In this document: piece by piece, positions 1-6,605 of the stretch
Position numbering within the stretch: the stretch's first letter is position 1
How the letters are laid out: every line of letters begins with the position of its first letter
From: Candidatus Omnitrophota bacterium
Lineage (GTDB): Bacteria > Omnitrophota > Gorgyraeia > Zapsychrales > Zapsychraceae
Assembly: GCA_016217585.1 (NCBI GenBank)
Contig: JACRHQ010000162.1
Coordinates: 1-9,923 of the forward strand
Reading direction: 5' to 3'
DNA: 9,923 bases
Notes under the pieces: model-generated
What the model was told of the DNA's origin: nothing
What the model saw: only the letters and a program-made list of their open reading frames with translations
Database searches by the model: none
Position numbers and translations under genes: made by a program

Positions 1-1577
1 AGCCACAAACGTGGCACTACGTTTTCAGCGTTTCAGGCATCCTATCCGTCGAGAACATTCTTAAATCGTCTCCGAACTGTCGAAGAAAGGTTTGGCTTGA
101 CGAGGCGGCGCTGGTTCTGGAAATTATTCGAAGATCTTCCCACGATATTTTTTTTGGTCTTCAGTATAACCCTTTCTCTCCGACGGCCCCCGTTGGTTTT
201 TTGGTCATGGAAAAAGCCGCCGCCGGTATTTTTGGCAATAACGAATTTGTCCTTCGGTTTATTCCCCTGGCCGCATCGATAGCCTCCATTCTTCTGTTTT
301 TCATCTTGGCCAGAAGGTGTCGTCACGGCGGTACGGCATTAATGGCGTCGGCGATTTTTATTTTCGCCGGCCCGCTCGTCCACTATTCCGTCCAGGTCAA
401 GCATTATGCGCTGGATGTGCTGGTGGCGGTTTCGTCGTTTGTGGCGGTTGATTATATCCGCGCGACAAGGCTGGACCTATGGCGCGCGCTGGCCCTGGGG
501 ATGAGCGGTGCCGTCGCGGTGTGGTTTTCTTACGGCGCGATATTTGTCTGGGCCGGAATTTTCCCAACGCTGATTTTGTTTCGATTGTTGCGTCGACAGT
601 TTGGCGACGTCGCGATGGTCGGCCTGGTGGTTTGTTTCGGGATGTTAAGTTTTTACGGTTTGTATGTTAACGATTTTGGTCAGATTGGCAGAAACAGCCA
701 GCTGCACGTTATGTGGGAAAAGGCGTTTATGCCCTGGCCCATCGGATCCTGGGTGAGCGTTGTATGGTTGCAAGACGCGTTTCTGAATATGTTTCGGGAT
801 ATCCTGGGCCTGTCCTGGGCGCCTTTGGCCGCGGGGTTATTTGTCCTGGGCGCGGTGGCTGTCTTCCGGGAAGACAAGGAGAGGGCGAGTTTGTTGCTAT
901 CTCCGCTGGCGATAGCGCTGGGCGCCGCTATGGCGCATAAATATCCTTTTTCCGGTCGTTCGGTTTTGTTCCTTGCTCCGTCGCTGGCTATGTTGACGGC
1001 GGAAGGAATGACGGCGGTCGCTGCTAAATTTCCAAAAATGTCGACGGTAACAACACTTCTGCTTGGCGCCGGCATTTTGTTTCATCCGCTGAACAACGCC
1101 ATCGACGTCCTCATCCGCAGTCACGCCTCCGAGGAGATGCGCCCCGCGATGCGGTACATAAAAGAACACCACCGCCCCCAGGATGCGGTTTATCTTAACA
1201 ATTCCGCTCAATACGCGTATGGCTATTACAGCGGGTATTACGGCCTGGATATCAAAACGCCTTTTGCCGGGGTCATTGTGGACGCCCTTAAGTCCGGCGA
1301 GAATTTTGATTTGGTGGAAAATGTGGCTTATATGAATTATATCCGTACGCCGGGAGGATTTTTAGCCGGGCGCTATTCGGGTCCGCAGATCGACGCGTTG
1401 TTTGAGGCAACCTGGAGAGAAACCCGTTATAATAAACGGACATGGGTCATCTTGTCTCACGCCTCCGAGACGTGCCGGCGGGCCGCTTTGGATGTCTTTG
1501 AGCGGGAGGGCAGGCGGTTGGACGAGTTCCATAGCGCAGGGGTTTCGATTTATTTGTATGATTTAAGCAAGACATGA
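1..1577 (+). CDS. GT39/ArnT-like integral membrane glycosyltransferase, 5' end outside window
   Basis: This is a multi-pass membrane protein of the GT39/PMT type (dolichyl/polyprenyl-phosphate-sugar glycosyltransferases such as ArnT). The frame is open from the left edge, with the first full codon at 3, so the ATG at 201 is internal and the true start lies off-window. Upstream of that ATG the frame encodes WLDEAAL (93-113), whose Asp-Glu pair (99-104) matches the catalytic acidic motif of the first periplasmic loop. It is followed by a QYNPFSPTAPVGF segment and FGNNEFVLRFIPL, a pattern typical of these proteins. VKHYALDVLVA, about 65 residues after the ATG at 201, is another family signature. 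Several hydrophobic segments follow to about 1110. The last ~145 residues look like a soluble extracytoplasmic domain rich in Tyr and Asp. The sugar donor and acceptor cannot be told. The next gene starts 13 bases after the TGA. The family call is firm at the superfamily level only. Confidence 0.75.
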   Translation, partial: PQTWHYVFSVSGILSVENILKSSPNCRRKVWLDEAALVLEIIRRSSHDIFFGLQYNPFSPTAPVGFLVMEKAAAGIFGNNEFVLRFIPLAASIASILLFFILARRCRHGGTALMASAIFIFAGPLVHYSVQVKHYALDVLVAVSSFVAVDYIRATRLDLWRALALGMSGAVAVWFSYGAIFVWAGIFPTLILFRLLRRQFGDVAMVGLVVCFGMLSFYGLYVNDFGQIGRNSQLHVMWEKAFMPWPIGSWVSVVWLQDAFLNMFRDILGLSWAPLAAGLFVLGAVAVFREDKERASLLLSPLAIALGAAMAHKYPFSGRSVLFLAPSLAMLTAEGMTAVAAKFPKMSTVTTLLLGAGILFHPLNNAIDVLIRSHASEEMRPAMRYIKEHHRPQDAVYLNNSAQYAYGYYSGYYGLDIKTPFAGVIVDALKSGENFDLVENVAYMNYIRTPGGFLAGRYSGPQIDALFEATWRETRYNKRTWVILSHASETCRRAALDVFEREGRRLDEFHSAGVSIYLYDLSKT

Positions 1578-1578
1578 T

Positions 1579-1584
1579 AGAGGA
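1579..1584 (+). promoter_or_regulatory. Shine-Dalgarno for the D-2-hydroxyacid dehydrogenase
   Basis: AGAGGA lies 6 nt before the ATG at 1591, just after the stop of the membrane glycosyltransferase. It supports that start and reading the two genes as one transcript. Confidence 0.6.
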
Positions 1585-1590
1585 ACAGGC

Positions 1591-2562
1591 ATGTTTGATG
1601 TTGTGTTCTATGAGGCGTTTGAAGAGGAGCGAGCGGCGCTGAAGAAATTCCTGGGCAAGAACATTCACGCCCGGTTTGCCGCCGGGACCGTGCAGGAGAG
1701 CGGCGGTCGCCTCCCGCCCGCCAGGTTGATCAGCGTGCGCACGCAGTCGCGGATTCCCCCGGCATGGGCACAACAGCTCGACGGGATATTCACGCGCAGC
1801 CAAGGGTACGACCACCTGCTGGCGTATCGTCGGGCCACGGGCAAAAATATTGCCTGCGGATATATTGATGAGTATTGTTCGCGGGCCGTGGCGGAACAGG
1901 CGGTCCTGGCGATGATGGCGCTTTTGCGCAAGCTTAAAAAACAACTGGTTTCTTTTGAAAAATTTTCCCGCGACGGGTTGACCGGATCGGAGTGCCGTGG
2001 ACGCCGGGCGCTGGTCGTCGGGGTCGGGAATATCGGCGCGCAGATTGTCGATATCGCCAGAGGGCTGCGCATGGAAGTGCGTGGGGTGGACCCGCGGCAC
2101 AGGCTCAAGAGTATTCATTATGTGTCGTTGAAAAAAGGGCTGGAATGGGCGGACGTTATTTTTTGTTCTTGCGCCCTGACGGATTCAACGACAAATTTGC
2201 TGGATTACGCCGCGTTGCGCGGAGTCAGAAAGGGAGCAATCTTTATTAACGTCGCTCGGGGAGAAATATCGCCTGCGCAGGATATGGAGAGGCTTTTGGC
2301 GCGGGGCATCCTCGGCGGAGTGGCGCTGGATGTTTTTGACGGGGAAGACCGGCTGGCGGATTATCTAAGAGGCAGCCGTCGCGGCGCGGACGAGAAAACG
2401 CGGGCGGTGTTGCGGCTTCAAGGACGCGACGATGTCTTGCTGACGCCGCATAACGCGTTTAATTCGCGGGAGGCGCTGGAAGCCAAGGCGCGGTTGAGCG
2501 CGCAAGCCGTACGGCATTTTTTGCGCAAGGGCGCATTCCCGCACGCGATTCCGTCGCAATGA
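1591..2562 (+). CDS. D-isomer-specific 2-hydroxyacid dehydrogenase family protein
   Basis: This 323-residue cytoplasmic NAD-dependent oxidoreductase should interconvert a 2-oxo acid and a D-2-hydroxy acid. The Rossmann motif GVGNIG is at residues 144-149, with Asp167 at the end of the next strand, as expected for NAD rather than NADP. The family catalytic triad can be placed: Arg223 in INVARGE, Glu252 in ALDVFDGED (the usual EP is ED here) and His287 in LLTPHNAF. The stretch between Glu252 and His287 is about ten residues longer than in many relatives. Length is normal for the family. The specific substrate (phosphoglycerate, glycerate, lactate or another oxo acid) cannot be read from the sequence. 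The preceding gene ends 13 bases upstream and the next starts 46 bases downstream, so co-transcription is likely. Confidence 0.88.
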   Translation: MFDVVFYEAFEEERAALKKFLGKNIHARFAAGTVQESGGRLPPARLISVRTQSRIPPAWAQQLDGIFTRSQGYDHLLAYRRATGKNIACGYIDEYCSRAVAEQAVLAMMALLRKLKKQLVSFEKFSRDGLTGSECRGRRALVVGVGNIGAQIVDIARGLRMEVRGVDPRHRLKSIHYVSLKKGLEWADVIFCSCALTDSTTNLLDYAALRGVRKGAIFINVARGEISPAQDMERLLARGILGGVALDVFDGEDRLADYLRGSRRGADEKTRAVLRLQGRDDVLLTPHNAFNSREALEAKARLSAQAVRHFLRKGAFPHAIPSQ

Positions 2563-2608
2563 AAAATCACAATGAAAAGCCTTTGCATTTTTTCGACGAA
2601 AGATTAAA

Positions 2609-3427
2609 ATGAAAACAGCCGTTATCCAGATGAATGCCGGCGGCGACAAGTCGCGCAACGTCCGAAGGGCGGGTGAGCTGGTCCGTCGGGCCATCAGCGC
2701 CGGCGCGCGGTTCATCCTGTTGCCCGAGGTTTTTGTTTTTCGTGGACGCATGAGCCGTCCGGGATGCCTGTCGCGGATTGTCGAGGTTGTGCCGGGTGAA
2801 TCCTTAAAGCCTTTGATGGCGCTGGCCAGGAAACATAAGATTTTTATCCTGGCGGGATCGATCTATGAAAAGGCGGCGAGGATAGACAAGGCATACAACA
2901 CGTCCGTATTCATTGACGACCGCGGGGCGATAAGGGCCAAGTACCGTAAAATCCATTTATTTGAAGCGGTCCTCGGGAAAAAGCGGATTAAAGAGTCGGA
3001 TTATCTGGTCGCGGGGAACAGGGCGGTCGTTGCTTCCGTCGGGGGATTCAGGGTGGGGCTTTCGGTTTGTTATGACGTGCGGTTTCCCGAACTGTACCGG
3101 GAATACGCCCGGCGAGGGGTCCACGCGATATGCGTGCCGTCGGCCTTTGCTTATGAGACGGGAAAGGCGCACTGGGAGGTTCTTTTGCGGGCGCGGGCTA
3201 TTGAGAATTGTTGTTATGTCCTTGCGCCGAACCAAATCGGCCTTTCCGGCAATGGCGTGCGTTGTTACGGCCACAGCATGATTATCGGGCCGTGGGGCGA
3301 TGTGTTGGCTGAAGCTTCGGGTGGCCGGGAAGAAATTATTTACGCGCAATTGAATTTAAACGACACAAAAGCCGTGAGACAAAAGTTGCCGGCACTTGTT
3401 TTGAACGAAAGGATACGGGTGAAATGA
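2609..3427 (+). CDS. Carbon-nitrogen hydrolase, nitrilase superfamily (Nit/omega-amidase-like)
   Basis: This 272-residue cytoplasmic amidase-type hydrolase has the complete Glu-Lys-Cys triad: Glu40 in ILLPEVF, Lys114 in YRKIHLF and Cys154 in LSVCYDVRFPELYR. A second conserved Glu119 follows the Lys motif. CYDVRFPELYR, the RARAIEN helix and the GHSMIIGPWGDVL segment are typical of the Nit1/Nit2/YafV branch. Members hydrolyse alpha-ketoglutaramate, alpha-ketosuccinamate or deaminated glutathione rather than nitriles. The ATG at 2609 has only a weak purine stretch (GAAAG) upstream. Its stop overlaps the start of the small pilin gene (ATGA), implying translational coupling. Omega-amidase activity would yield oxaloacetate or 2-oxoglutarate, which fits the neighbouring malate dehydrogenase, but that link is inferred. 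Confidence 0.88.
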   Translation: MKTAVIQMNAGGDKSRNVRRAGELVRRAISAGARFILLPEVFVFRGRMSRPGCLSRIVEVVPGESLKPLMALARKHKIFILAGSIYEKAARIDKAYNTSVFIDDRGAIRAKYRKIHLFEAVLGKKRIKESDYLVAGNRAVVASVGGFRVGLSVCYDVRFPELYREYARRGVHAICVPSAFAYETGKAHWEVLLRARAIENCCYVLAPNQIGLSGNGVRCYGHSMIIGPWGDVLAEASGGREEIIYAQLNLNDTKAVRQKLPALVLNERIRVK

Positions 3428-3597
3428 GAAGCCGCAAAGGGCAAAGCACCCTGGAATACCTTATCCTTGTTGCCGCTATCATCGTGGCGACGCTCGTCTT
3501 TCTTGGTAACAACGGTGTTTTTCGGCGGGTCTTTAGCAATGTGTATAACGTAAATATCAATTCTATGTTGAAGGCGGGTGAGGCAATACTCAATTGA
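3424..3597 (+). CDS. Flp-type (type IVb) prepilin, 57 aa
   Basis: This short ORF encodes a protein that begins [12 protein letters not shown]. It has a basic leader ending in Gly6 (the prepilin peptidase site), then Gln7 as mature residue 1, with Glu11 and Tyr12 at mature positions 5 and 6. This G-xxxx-EY pattern is the hallmark of Flp pilins. A continuous hydrophobic helix follows (about residues 13-28, [14 protein letters not shown]), then a short polar tail ending [11 protein letters not shown]. Total length is typical for Flp pilins. The ATG overlaps the stop of the amidase gene (ATGA) and AAAGGA (3408-3413) lies 10 nt upstream. The malate dehydrogenase start is 8 bases after the stop. 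It is the likely substrate (major pilin or pseudopilin) of the Tad/Cpa machine encoded 1.1 kb downstream. It would be processed at the inner membrane and assembled into a fibre. The motif call is strong; that partnership is inferred. Confidence 0.85.
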   Translation: MRSRKGQSTLEYLILVAAIIVATLVFLGNNGVFRRVFSNVYNVNINSMLKAGEAILN

Positions 3598-3600
3598 GGA
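3596..3600 (+). promoter_or_regulatory. Shine-Dalgarno that decides the mdh start
   Basis: GAGGA sits 5 nt before the ATG at 3606. It overlaps the earlier possible starts (TTG 3594, ATG 3600), which have no Shine-Dalgarno of their own. The start at 3606 also gives the N-terminus usual for this family. Confidence 0.65.
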
Positions 3601-3605
3601 TGGCC

Positions 3606-4601
3606 ATGGCAAATAAAAAAATAAAAGTGGTCGTGACAGGGGCGGCGGGACAAATCGGTTACGCCTTGCTTTTCCGCCTTGCGGCGGGGGAGGCCTTCGG
3701 GGCGCAAACAAATATTGATTTGAGTCTGCTGGAACTTGAGGCGGCGCTGCCCGCCCTTAAAGGTGTTGTGATGGAACTCGAAGACGGCGCATTCCCGTTG
3801 CTGGATTCAGTTGTTCAAACCGCCGACCTGAAAGTCGCTTTCAAGGACGCGGATTGGGCGCTGTTGGTCGGCAGCGTCCCGCGCAAGGCGGGCATGGAGC
3901 GCAGCGACCTTTTGAAAATCAACGGCGGCATTTTTACCGCCCAGGGCCGCGCCATCTCCGATTATGCCAGGCCGACCTGCAAAGTCCTTGTCGTCGGCAA
4001 CCCGTGCAACACCAACGCCTACATCGCCAAGGCCTCGGCGCCGAATATCCCGCCTGAAAATTTTTTCGCGATGACGATGCTCGATCAAAACCGGGCGTGC
4101 GCGCAGTTGGCTCAAAAGGCCGGCGTCGCGGTTTCGCAGGTAAAGAATCTGGCCATCTGGGGCAACCACTCGACAACGCAATTCCCCGACTTTTATCATG
4201 CGGCGGTTGCCGGCATCCCCGCGGTTCAAAGGATCCCCGACGAGCAGTGGCTGAAAACGACGTTTATCGAAACGGTCCAGAAGCGCGGGGCGCAGGTGAT
4301 CCAGGCGCGGGGGCTTTCGTCCGCGGGGTCCGCGGCCAACGCGGCCATCGGGACGGTGCGCAGCCTTATCGCCCCAACGCCGGCCGGGGAATTTTTTTCG
4401 GTCGCCGTTTGCTCCGACGGGAGTTATGGCGTTGAGGAAGGGACGATGTTCAGTTATCCCGTGCGTTCCAGCGGCAGGGATTGGGAAATCGTGCGCGGCC
4501 TTGAGCACAACGCTTTCGCGCTGGAAAAAATTGAGGTCACCTGTAAAGAGTTGCTCGCCGAAAAAGAGGCCGTCCGCGAATTGGTGTTAGAAAATTCTTA
4601 A
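3606..4601 (+). CDS. mdh: Malate dehydrogenase (NAD-dependent)
   Basis: This 331-residue cytoplasmic enzyme interconverts malate and oxaloacetate with NAD(H). From the ATG at 3606 the N-terminus runs directly into the nucleotide-binding loop TGAAGQIG (residues 11-18). Glu43 closes the second strand, which favours NAD. The substrate arginines are visible in VPRKAGMER (Arg93, Arg99) and LDQNR (Asp160, Arg163), and the catalytic His188 lies in [13 protein letters not shown] (131-138) is another conserved block. The loop, [14 protein letters not shown] and length match the cytosolic-type bacterial MDH group rather than the lactate-dehydrogenase-like group. It is the last gene of the first cluster, followed by a promoter-bearing gap. 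In context it may use oxaloacetate released by the upstream amidase as well as serve the TCA cycle. No key residue is missing. Confidence 0.95.
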   Translation: MANKKIKVVVTGAAGQIGYALLFRLAAGEAFGAQTNIDLSLLELEAALPALKGVVMELEDGAFPLLDSVVQTADLKVAFKDADWALLVGSVPRKAGMERSDLLKINGGIFTAQGRAISDYARPTCKVLVVGNPCNTNAYIAKASAPNIPPENFFAMTMLDQNRACAQLAQKAGVAVSQVKNLAIWGNHSTTQFPDFYHAAVAGIPAVQRIPDEQWLKTTFIETVQKRGAQVIQARGLSSAGSAANAAIGTVRSLIAPTPAGEFFSVAVCSDGSYGVEEGTMFSYPVRSSGRDWEIVRGLEHNAFALEKIEVTCKELLAEKEAVRELVLENS

Positions 4602-4606
4602 ATTAC

Positions 4607-4635
4607 TTGTTTTTTTAAATATGGGCGGGTATACT
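4607..4635 (+). promoter_or_regulatory. Candidate sigma70-type promoter for the tad/cpa operon
   Basis: TTGTTT (4607-4612) and TATACT (4630-4635) are separated by exactly 17 bases, which would start transcription near 4642. A second TATAAT (4649-4654) follows without a convincing -35 box. The 94-base gap is the only AT-rich stretch of this size in the window and separates the metabolic genes from the pilus genes. No terminator hairpin for mdh is visible here, so read-through from upstream remains possible. Confidence 0.5.
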
Positions 4636-4683
4636 TAGGACACCATTTTATAATAATAAATTTTAACACCGATCATATGAGAG

Positions 4684-4688
4684 AGGAG
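4684..4688 (+). promoter_or_regulatory. Shine-Dalgarno supporting a TTG start
   Basis: AGGAG lies 7 nt before TTG 4696. The nearby ATG at 4677 is in another frame and runs into a stop after nine codons, so the foldase gene should start at TTG. Confidence 0.65.
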
Positions 4689-4695
4689 CGGGGCG

Positions 4696-5667
4696 TTGCG
4701 TATTAACATTCGACAACCTTTAGTGCTTGGTATTTGCGGTTTGTTGGTTGCTGTAACGGGTCTTCGTTGTGATTTTATTGACAGCGCGAAAGAATATTTT
4801 CAAGGTTCCCGAAAAATGAATAAACCGGCCGTTTCAGTTGCTCCACCGGCTCCAGTTTCAGTCCAGGGACAGCCGGGGACGGCGCAATCCGTTGCGCCTG
4901 AAATTCCCGCCAATGTTTTGGCCAGAGTGGGCGGTTGGACGATTAGCGTCGAGGAATTTAACGATCGGCTTAAGGCTTTAAAGGAAGCCGTGCCCGATTT
5001 TGACACGACCTCGCTGGACGCCAAAAAACTTGTTTTGGAAACACTTGTGCGGCAACAGCTTTTGGTCCAGGAGGCGGAAAAAATCGGGCTTGCCGGTCAG
5101 AAGGATATTCAGGCGGCGGTGGATGAATTCCGCCGGACATTGGTTGTCCAGGAGGTGGTCAAGAATATTGTCCGGGACATCAATGTCTCGGATGAAGAGG
5201 CGCAGGCGTTTTATGAGCAGCAGAAGAACGTTTTGGTTGAGCCGGCCCAGTGGCATGTCCGCGAGATTGTCGTCGATTCCCAGCTGAAGGCGAATGAGCT
5301 CTCCGTCCAGCTTTTGCAGGGCGGGGATTTTGCCGAGATCGCCAAACAAAACTCCGTCGGGGAAACCGCCGCGCAGGGCGGGGACCTGGGTACGATCGCG
5401 GAGTTGCCGTTCCCTGAAATGGAAAGCGCGCTCGTGCCGCTAAAGCCCGGTGAATTAAGCGGTGTTTTCAAGGGGCCCAAAGGGTATTATATTGTGAAGC
5501 TGGAAGAAAAAAAGGGCGGTGCGCCGATTCCGTTTGAACAGATTAAAAAGGAGATCGTCGACAATCAGCTCATGCAGAAACAGCAGCAGGCCATCCTGGC
5601 TCATGTGGAAAAGCTCAAGGGGCAAACTCCGGTGGAGGTCAAAGAAGACCTTCTGTCCGCGCAATAA
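4696..5667 (+). CDS. Parvulin-type peptidyl-prolyl isomerase / periplasmic foldase (SurA/PrsA-like)
   Basis: This 323-residue envelope foldase starts at TTG. An N-terminal hydrophobic segment (residues 8-23) exports or anchors it. Cys25 follows, but TGLRC is a poor lipobox because Arg is at -1, so lipoprotein status is doubtful. A Pro/Val/Gln-rich linker (42-73) leads to a SurA-N-like helical domain (about 75-180, beginning ARVGGWTISVEEFNDRL). A parvulin domain (about 184-270) follows, with the typical GGDFAEIAKQNS, AQGGDLG and LKPGELSGVFKGPKGYYIVKL blocks. The two histidines usual in parvulins are replaced: the RHIL-like site reads REIV (Glu190) and GYHI reads GYYI (Tyr265). Isomerase activity may therefore be weak, leaving chaperone function. 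As first gene of the tad/cpa operon it probably helps fold the secretin or other periplasmic pilus parts. Confidence 0.88.
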   Translation: MRINIRQPLVLGICGLLVAVTGLRCDFIDSAKEYFQGSRKMNKPAVSVAPPAPVSVQGQPGTAQSVAPEIPANVLARVGGWTISVEEFNDRLKALKEAVPDFDTTSLDAKKLVLETLVRQQLLVQEAEKIGLAGQKDIQAAVDEFRRTLVVQEVVKNIVRDINVSDEEAQAFYEQQKNVLVEPAQWHVREIVVDSQLKANELSVQLLQGGDFAEIAKQNSVGETAAQGGDLGTIAELPFPEMESALVPLKPGELSGVFKGPKGYYIVKLEEKKGGAPIPFEQIKKEIVDNQLMQKQQQAILAHVEKLKGQTPVEVKEDLLSAQ

Positions 5668-5688
5668 CCGCCGGGTAACCCAGATATA

Positions 5689-5706
5689 ACCCCGCTTGAG
5701 CGGGGT
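5689..5706 (+). promoter_or_regulatory. Perfect stem-loop just upstream of the cpaB ribosome binding site
   Basis: ACCCCGC and GCGGGGT form a perfect 7-bp stem around a TTGA loop. There is no T-tract, so an intrinsic terminator is unlikely. The stem's right arm abuts the GTGAGG Shine-Dalgarno (5705-5710) of the CpaB-like gene at 5715. It could tune translation or mark an mRNA processing or stability point between foldase and cpaB. Confidence 0.5.
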
Positions 5707-5714
5707 GAGGCTCC

Positions 5715-6575
5715 ATGAATATTGAAAACAAAAAACAGATCGCGACAATCCTTCTGGCGGTTGGTCTGGGTCTGGTGGCGACATTCCTGACAGGCCAGTA
5801 TATCCAGAATAATATCGCCCAGCAGACCAAGGTCCTGGCCAAAGAATATACCCAGCAAAGCGCTTCGTTGCAAAAAGAACTGGAACTCACCAAGAAAGAT
5901 ATCGGTGCCCTTGGCCAGAAGTATGAGGCGCTTGTCAAGCAGGTTCAGTCCCAGCCTAAAGTTGTCGTGGCGGAAGGCGCGGCGAAGGCGCAGCCGCCGG
6001 TAGACCAGAACGTTTTTTCGGTGGTGATGCCGCCGGGCAAGCGCGCCCTGACGATCCGGGTCGATACGTTGTCCGCCGTGGGCGGGTTGATTAACCCGGG
6101 AGACTTTGTCGATATTATTGCGACCCTTAAAGTCCCTGAGGACAAAAAAATCGTCGAGCAGGGAAAGACAAAAGATGTTGTCACGGTGTTGTTCCAGGAC
6201 CTCCAGGTCTTGGCGATAGGGACGCTCTTTAAACCCGTTGGCGGGGCTGATCTGTATGAAAATCGGCAAAAGGCGGGGGCCCTTAACGTAACTTTGGCGG
6301 TTACTCCGGAAGAGGCCGGCCTGTTGACATTCGCGGGAGCCAACGGCAAACTCCAGCTTTCTTTGCGATCACCGGCCGAGCAGGAACGTCAGTTGCTGCA
6401 GGTTGCGTCCTGGGAAGCACTTTCCAATTATGTCCTGGACAAACAAGGGACAGAGTTGTTGGCCCCCCAATCGCCGGAAAAGCCTTCTCTTGAGGAGCCG
6501 GCGGAAGGGCAGACGACGGAAGAAGAACCGTCCGGCCCTCCCATCCAGATTTTTCGCGGAGGGAAAGAGTTATAG
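5715..6575 (+). CDS. cpaB: CpaB/RcpC-like Tad pilus assembly protein
   Basis: This 286-residue protein is anchored in the inner membrane by residues 8-28 and extends into the periplasm. A Gln/Lys/Glu-rich segment (about 34-80) looks like a coiled coil. The RcpC/CpaB domain follows at about 100-220: VVMPPGKRALTIRVD, the GGLINPGDFVDIIATL block, VLFQDLQVLAIG and VTLAVTPEEAGLLTFAGANGKLQLSLRSP are all typical. The tail (248-275) is rich in Pro and Glu. CpaB proteins normally carry a SAF domain between the membrane helix and the RcpC domain. I cannot recognise one here, and the coiled coil occupies that place. The protein is thought to link the secretin to the inner-membrane complex, which fits its position directly before the secretin gene. 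Start ATG 5715 has GTGAGG upstream with a short 4-nt spacer. Confidence 0.85.
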   Translation: MNIENKKQIATILLAVGLGLVATFLTGQYIQNNIAQQTKVLAKEYTQQSASLQKELELTKKDIGALGQKYEALVKQVQSQPKVVVAEGAAKAQPPVDQNVFSVVMPPGKRALTIRVDTLSAVGGLINPGDFVDIIATLKVPEDKKIVEQGKTKDVVTVLFQDLQVLAIGTLFKPVGGADLYENRQKAGALNVTLAVTPEEAGLLTFAGANGKLQLSLRSPAEQERQLLQVASWEALSNYVLDKQGTELLAPQSPEKPSLEEPAEGQTTEEEPSGPPIQIFRGGKEL

Positions 6576-6605
6576 TTTTGGCCAGCCAGGTCGTGTCATC
6601 AGACA

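Noticed and set aside
2573..2608. Mini-ORF (11 codons) in the gap before the amidase gene
   Set aside because: It has no Shine-Dalgarno and no run of regulatory codons or attenuator hairpin, so there is no evidence that it is a leader peptide.
3807..4508. Reverse-strand ORF (233 codons) opposite mdh
   Set aside because: It lies wholly inside an unambiguous malate dehydrogenase gene, is Arg/Gly-rich and shows no domain pattern, so it is a shadow frame.
4649..4654. Consensus TATAAT as a second promoter
   Set aside because: The bases 16-18 positions upstream (around 4625-4632) do not resemble a -35 box. In this AT-rich stretch the hexamer may be chance, so it is only mentioned with the better candidate.
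5689..5706. Intrinsic terminator between the foldase gene and cpaB
   Set aside because: The stem-loop lacks a following T-tract and is followed within nine bases by the cpaB start, so termination is unlikely.
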